A stretch of DNA of 8,351 nucleotides from Candidatus Galligastranaerophilus intestinigallinarum. GTDB taxonomy: Bacteria > Cyanobacteriota > Vampirovibrionia > Gastranaerophilales > Gastranaerophilaceae. The DNA lies in assembly GCA_018715855.1 (NCBI GenBank), contig DVKW01000066.1, positions 1-8,351 on the forward strand. The letters are read 5' to 3'. How positions within the stretch are numbered: the first letter of the stretch is position 1; the number at the start of each line of letters is the position of its first letter. The notes beneath the pieces are model-generated. The model saw nothing but the letters and a program-made list of their open reading frames with translations, ran no database searches and was not told the origin of the DNA. Below, piece after piece: positions 4,460-8,351 of the stretch. Made by a program: the position numbers and the translations under genes.

Positions 4460-5530
4460 ATGAAAATTCTAGTCGGTTTATCTGGCGGCGTAGATTCTGC
4501 AGTTGCCGCCGCTTTATTAAAAAAACAAGGTTATGATGTTATTGGCGCCACAATGTCTATTTGGGGCAAGGATGAATACCACGATTTTAAAGGGCACAAT
4601 AACGCTTGCTTTGGGCCGGATGAAATAAAAAACATTAAAGAAGCGGCAAAAATTGCAAAATTGCTTGATATTCCATATTTTACAGTAGATTGCAGAAATA
4701 ATTATGAAAAAACTGTTGTGGAAAATTTCAGAACCGAATATTTATCGGGAAGAACCCCAAACCCTTGTGTGTGGTGCAATCAACACATAAAATTCGGAAT
4801 TTTTCCGTTAAGTGCAAAAAAACAAGGTATTGATTTTGATAAATTTGCTACGGGGCATTACGCAAGAATGGGCGAATTTGACGGTGAAACCTGCCTTAAA
4901 AGAGGAATTGACCCTAAAAAAGACCAAACATATTTTCTCTATAGATTATCAAAAGAACAAATTTCAAACCTGATTTTGCCCCTTGGCGGATACAAAAAAG
5001 AAGAAATAAGAAAAATTGCACAAGAATTAAATTTAGAAGTTGCAAACAAACCCGACAGCCAAGATTTCTATGGCGGCGATTACAGCGAGCTTTTAAAAGC
5101 CGGCAAAAAAGAAGGCAATATTGTTGATACGGAAGGCAAAATTTTAGGCACTCATGAGGGCATTTGGAATTTTACCGTAGGCCAAAGAAGAGGCATTAAA
5201 ATTTCATCAACAGAGCCTTTATATGTAATTTCATTAAACGAAAAAACCAATGAAGTTGTTGTGGGGCATAAAGATAAAACATTTAATAAAAGTTTAATTG
5301 CAAAAAATTTAAACTTTCAAATTAACCCCGAAAAATTTGAAGGAAAAATTTTATCTGCAAAAATTCGCTCTGCACAAGCGCCGACAAGCGCAAAATTCAG
5401 ATTTATTGACAGGGAAACAATTGAAATAATTTTTGAAGATTACCAAAAATCTATTGCAGTTGGCCAGTCTGCCGTTTTATATGATAATGACGTTTTAATT
5501 GGCGGCGGAATAATTGAAAGTGCAAAATAA
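4460..5530 (+). CDS. mnmA: tRNA 2-thiouridine(34) synthase MnmA
   Basis: MnmA adenylates U34 of tRNA-Lys, tRNA-Glu and tRNA-Gln and replaces O2 with sulfur in the cytoplasm. The PP-loop SGGVDS is at residues 8-13. The family motifs TPNPC-WCN-IKFG (99-113), ATGHYAR (130-136), KDQTYFLYRL (154-163), FTVGQRRGI (238-246) and RSAQAP (303-308) are all present. At 356 residues the length is normal, with a complete C-terminal beta-barrel domain. Cys103 and Cys106 form a CxxC, as in MnmA enzymes reported to carry an iron-sulfur cluster. The second catalytic cysteine, normally in DSxxICFIG-like sequence, is missing: this protein reads DSQDFYGGDY, with Tyr204 near that site. No Shine-Dalgarno precedes the ATG. 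It ends at a bidirectional terminator facing bioB. Confidence 0.93.
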   Translation: MKILVGLSGGVDSAVAAALLKKQGYDVIGATMSIWGKDEYHDFKGHNNACFGPDEIKNIKEAAKIAKLLDIPYFTVDCRNNYEKTVVENFRTEYLSGRTPNPCVWCNQHIKFGIFPLSAKKQGIDFDKFATGHYARMGEFDGETCLKRGIDPKKDQTYFLYRLSKEQISNLILPLGGYKKEEIRKIAQELNLEVANKPDSQDFYGGDYSELLKAGKKEGNIVDTEGKILGTHEGIWNFTVGQRRGIKISSTEPLYVISLNEKTNEVVVGHKDKTFNKSLIAKNLNFQINPEKFEGKILSAKIRSAQAPTSAKFRFIDRETIEIIFEDYQKSIAVGQSAVLYDNDVLIGGGIIESAK

Positions 5531-5553
5531 AAGCGCCGATTAAGGCGCTTTTT
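5529..5553. terminator. Bidirectional terminator between mnmA and bioB
   Basis: Left arm AAAAGCGCC (5529-5537) and right arm GGCGCTTTT (5544-5552) enclose a 6-nt loop. A T-run (5549-5553) serves the plus strand. The A-rich flank upstream (5524-5532, including the end of the mnmA stop codon) becomes a U-tract on the minus strand. It fills the 26-bp gap between the convergent genes. Confidence 0.9.
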
Positions 5554-5556
5554 AAT

Positions 5557-6495
5557 TTAAACCAGTTGCATATGTATTTCATTCAGCATTTCTTTGTCTT
5601 CATTTGCTCTTGAGCCTGTCGTTGTTAAATAATTACCGACCATAATGCAATTAATTCCCGCTATAATGCCTTTTTCCTGATTTTCTTTTGAAAGTCTTAA
5701 GGTTCTTCCGCCTGCATATCTTAGCATTGCTTTTGGAAGAATAATTCTAAAAATACAAATGGTTTTTAAAATTTCTTCTTCATTAATTTTATCTTGATAA
5801 TTTTCTAAAGGCGTGCCTTTAATCGGGTTTAATATGTTGATAGGAACGCTTCTTACATCTAATTTTGCCAAAGTAAGCGCCATATCAATTCTATCTTCTC
5901 TTGTTTCGCCCATGCCTAAAATTACGCCCGAACAAGGGGTAATTCCAAATTTTTGTGCTTTTTGAACCGTTTTAATTCTATCTGCAAATTTGTGAGTTTG
6001 ACATATAAATTCATAATATTTTTCGGAAGTATTAATATTGTGGTTATACCTTTTGGCGCCTGCTTCTTTTAGCTTTTGAAACTGTTCATCGCTCAATAAG
6101 CCCAAAGAAACGCAACATTGAAGGCCTTTTATTTCACTGACGGCACGAACCATATCTAAAATGACTTCAAAATCTTTGCCTGTCGGCACTCTGCCTGAAG
6201 TTACAATTCCAAAACAGCTGGCACCGTTTTCTTTTGCACTTAATGCAGCTTTTTTAACCGTTTCTACATCCAATAAAGGGTGGCATTCAATTTCAGCGTG
6301 GTTATACTTACTTTGCGAACAATATTTGCAATTTTCCGAACATTCGCCCGTTTTTGCGCTTATAATGCTGCAAGATTCAATTTTGTTGCCAAAATTTTGC
6401 CTTGTAATTTCGCTTGAAATTTTAATCAAATCATCTAAATTTTTATCATAAAGTTTTAGGTAATCTTCTTTTGTATAGTTTGAAAAATCTTCCAT
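5557..6495 (-). CDS. bioB: Biotin synthase BioB
   Basis: BioB is a radical SAM enzyme that inserts sulfur into dethiobiotin, the last step of biotin synthesis. The [4Fe-4S] motif CxxxCxxC is Cys52, Cys56 and Cys59 (GECSENCKYCSQS). The ligands of the sulfur-donating [2Fe-2S] cluster are also present: Cys94 (SCFGIVTSGR), Cys128 (QCCVSLG), Cys188 (PCSGVILGMGE) and Arg264 (RYAGGRTLRL). At 312 residues it is shorter than the E. coli enzyme (346) but lacks no motif. The start ATG (6493-6495) has a GAGG ribosome site seven bases upstream. The AsmA-like gene ends 48 bp upstream on the same strand, so the two may form an operon. No other biotin gene is in the window. Confidence 0.96.
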   Translation of the reverse strand: MEDFSNYTKEDYLKLYDKNLDDLIKISSEITRQNFGNKIESCSIISAKTGECSENCKYCSQSKYNHAEIECHPLLDVETVKKAALSAKENGASCFGIVTSGRVPTGKDFEVILDMVRAVSEIKGLQCCVSLGLLSDEQFQKLKEAGAKRYNHNINTSEKYYEFICQTHKFADRIKTVQKAQKFGITPCSGVILGMGETREDRIDMALTLAKLDVRSVPINILNPIKGTPLENYQDKINEEEILKTICIFRIILPKAMLRYAGGRTLRLSKENQEKGIIAGINCIMVGNYLTTTGSRANEDKEMLNEIHMQLV

Positions 6496-6502
6496 TTTAA
6501 CG

Positions 6503-6506
6503 CCTC
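6503..6506 (-). promoter_or_regulatory. Ribosome binding site of bioB
   Basis: GAGG on the minus strand, seven bases before the bioB ATG, fixes the start. It is one of only two clear Shine-Dalgarno sequences I found in the window; the other is the GGAG before the internal ATG at 1425. Confidence 0.65.
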
Positions 6507-6543
6507 ATAAGATTAATTTTAAGTTTATCTTATCATAAAAAAA

Positions 6544-8351
6544 TTATCTGATATCCGTGAATTTGAATTTTAGATTTTTGGTATCGTTGATGTTGCCTTC
6601 AGCTTGAACGCTAAAAGTTTTTGTATCATCTTTTTGGTTTTTTATAGAAGGAATTTTCAACAATTTTTCAAAATATTTATCTTTTTTATCTTTAATTTTA
6701 AAAATAAAATTATATAAAAAGCCCATCGGAATATGGAAAATTGAAACGTTCTTTTCTAATTCCCTGTCATATCTGCCCCACAAATTCAAACGTGAATATT
6801 GGGTTTTTGTGTTGTATTCACCTTCTATAAAAAAGGAAATTAAATCATTTTGAACAATTATATTAATATCTGAAATAATTGGCCCTCTGAAATTAAAAAA
6901 GCCTTTAATGTCTGATTCGGGGCAAAGTTCCAAATTTTTATCAATTTTTATAATTTTAGCTAAAGAAAACTTAAAGGGTTGTTTTTTTCTGCTTCCTTTA
7001 ACCATAAATTCTTTTGTGCCAAATTTTGTTAATGCGCCGTTTTTAACATCAAAAACAGCAACGCCGAAATAATCTTTAAAATCATTATTAATAAAAAGCC
7101 TTAATTTTGCACCCGCTAAACCTTTAATGTGGTCTTTAATGTTAAATACCTGATAAGAAGCAATTTTTGCATCAATATCTTCAGCTGAAAAATTAATTTC
7201 TGAAGTTTTTTTGTTGAAATCAACAAAACCAAAAGCGCCTAAAAAACCGTTTGCAAAAAGTGCATTTTGCATTTTAAATCTTAAAACGTTATTTTTTACG
7301 CTCCCTGTTAAAACAAGGTTTTTAATTAAGATATTATCTTTTACAAATTTATCAAGTCTTAGTTTAAATTTTTCAACATTAATTGTTCTTTTAACTTTAA
7401 TTTCTTTAAAAAACGGCTTAAACCTTTTCTTATTCGAGGAAGTTTTTAAAAGAACATATTTTTTAAGGTAAATATCAAAGTTATAAATTAAAAGGTTATC
7501 ATCCAAAGAATTTTTTAATTCAATAACGGCGTTGTAAATTTCATTTTGGTACATTCCATGGGCTAAAACAGAAATTGTATCAGAACCTGCAAAAACAGCC
7601 GCTTTTTCAATTAAAAAGCCTTTAAAATGCGAATGAGAAAGAATTAAAGAACCGTTTAGTTTTGAATGAATAAAGTCATATTCAATTTCACCGTTGAATT
7701 TGCCGCCTCTTAAATTTGATTCTATAAACCCCAAAAGAGAAACGGGTGCATCTTTCATTGTCTTTAAAGAAATTTTATCTATGGCAAATTTTTTGCCGTT
7801 TCTTTTTGAAAAAAGCCCGCTACCGTTAATTATTTCCGTTTCTTTTTTATTATTTGAAACAAGATAAGAATATTTTAAAAGCTTAATAATATCATCTTTT
7901 TTTTGAGTATAAGCAATGATTGTTTTTTTTAATTTAAAAAGCCCAAGGCGAGATTTCAGATAATAAACATCTGAATAAGGAGCCACGGATGCTTTGTAAA
8001 TAACGCCTACAATGCCGTTTTTTACATAATAATCAACATTTAAAAAAACTTTGCCTTTAATAAAAAGTCCATCGATATATTTTTTGGCAAAATTGTTGGT
8101 AACATAAGAACTAATGCTGCCCGATGTAATTAAATCATCCGTAAAAAGCCCTGTAATGTATAAATCGGCCTTTGCTTTTTCGCCCCCGAAAAGCCCGTCT
8201 GATTTCATAATGATTTCTTTACCGGAAAAAATAAAATCTGCATTTTTAAAAAACAGGGGAATATTTAAAGGAACGGTATTTGCCCCAAAATTTGTTAACT
8301 GAACATTTCCAAAAAGCTCTTTTGCCTCATAATAAAGATTAAGGTTCAACT
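6544..8351 (-). CDS. AsmA/YhdP-like envelope protein, C-terminal part (N-terminus beyond the window)
   Basis: The frame is open from the right edge to TAA at 6544-6546, giving just over 600 residues; the first in-window TTG (8347-8349) is an ordinary Leu codon rather than a start. The protein alternates short hydrophobic beta strands with Lys/Asn-rich turns throughout. A glycine-bearing segment at about residues 408-445 (IKGLAGAKLRLF, then FDVKNGALTKFG) resembles the AsmA-like C-terminal domain, and the end (FSVQAEGNINDTKNLKFKF) is a typical beta-rich closing strand pair. AsmA, YhdP and TamB proteins are anchored by an N-terminal helix and form long grooved rods linked to phospholipid transport and outer-membrane homeostasis. 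The N-terminal helix cannot be seen here. The assignment rests on pattern rather than strong motifs, so the subfamily is uncertain. Confidence 0.65.
   Translation of the reverse strand, partial: LNLNLYYEAKELFGNVQLTNFGANTVPLNIPLFFKNADFIFSGKEIIMKSDGLFGGEKAKADLYITGLFTDDLITSGSISSYVTNNFAKKYIDGLFIKGKVFLNVDYYVKNGIVGVIYKASVAPYSDVYYLKSRLGLFKLKKTIIAYTQKKDDIIKLLKYSYLVSNNKKETEIINGSGLFSKRNGKKFAIDKISLKTMKDAPVSLLGFIESNLRGGKFNGEIEYDFIHSKLNGSLILSHSHFKGFLIEKAAVFAGSDTISVLAHGMYQNEIYNAVIELKNSLDDNLLIYNFDIYLKKYVLLKTSSNKKRFKPFFKEIKVKRTINVEKFKLRLDKFVKDNILIKNLVLTGSVKNNVLRFKMQNALFANGFLGAFGFVDFNKKTSEINFSAEDIDAKIASYQVFNIKDHIKGLAGAKLRLFINNDFKDYFGVAVFDVKNGALTKFGTKEFMVKGSRKKQPFKFSLAKIIKIDKNLELCPESDIKGFFNFRGPIISDINIIVQNDLISFFIEGEYNTKTQYSRLNLWGRYDRELEKNVSIFHIPMGFLYNFIFKIKDKKDKYFEKLLKIPSIKNQKDDTKTFSVQAEGNINDTKNLKFKFTDIR

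Noticed and set aside
6161..6451. Plus-strand frame inside bioB
   Set aside because: It is the reverse-strand shadow of a well-conserved radical SAM domain.
6508..6530. Imperfect inverted repeat upstream of bioB as a possible biotin operator
   Set aside because: The arms are only about eight AT-rich bases with a mismatch and do not resemble the known BirA operator pattern.
7211..7471. Plus-strand frame inside the AsmA-like gene
   Set aside because: It is antisense to a long continuous frame, with no promoter or ribosome site; AT-rich Lys-codon stretches create such shadows.

Overview
This is an 8.35 kb window of AT-rich bacterial chromosome using the standard genetic code. The mix of genes suggests a Gram-negative-type host: an AsmA/YhdP-like protein, a membrane-anchored lytic transglycosylase, and housekeeping tRNA and cofactor genes. 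The AT bias, lysine-rich proteins, scarcity of Shine-Dalgarno sites and unfamiliar small proteins would fit an uncultured gut lineage such as Gastranaerophilales (Vampirovibrionia/Melainabacteria). That placement is an impression from the sequence, not a demonstrated assignment. I see no phage, transposon, CRISPR array or defence cassette.

Layout. Positions 1-1251 hold the 3' end of a very repetitive, acidic and proline-rich protein. It is open from the first base of the window and built of four different in-frame tandem repeats. A perfect 14-bp hairpin follows, then a consensus promoter, a small gene of unknown function (1344-1595) and a divergent uridine-kinase-family P-loop kinase (1693-2526). 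The kinase stop codon lies inside the -35 box of a promoter for tRNA-Gln(UUG) (2570-2642), which ends in a strong terminator. A lytic transglycosylase gene (2731-3723, minus strand) faces this block. It is divergent from a plus-strand pair, a cytoplasmic SGNH hydrolase (3818-4432) and mnmA (4460-5530). A bidirectional terminator separates mnmA from a convergent minus-strand pair: bioB (5557-6495), and upstream of it the C-terminal 600 or so residues of an AsmA-like protein that runs off the right edge.

How the genes relate. mnmA (2-thiolation of U34) and tRNA-Gln(UUG), one of its expected substrates, lie about 2 kb apart. BioB and MnmA both insert sulfur but are in convergent units. The AsmA-like protein and the transglycosylase belong to the cell envelope. 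The window reads as ordinary housekeeping chromosome next to one unusual repeat protein.

Most worth a second look: (i) three genes whose ATG falls exactly where a sigma70 transcript would start, suggesting leaderless mRNAs; (ii) an MnmA with a CxxC motif but without the usual second catalytic cysteine; (iii) a uridine-kinase-like enzyme with altered substrate-binding residues; (iv) the multi-repeat protein with a recent 71-bp internal duplication. No complete new multi-gene system is evident.
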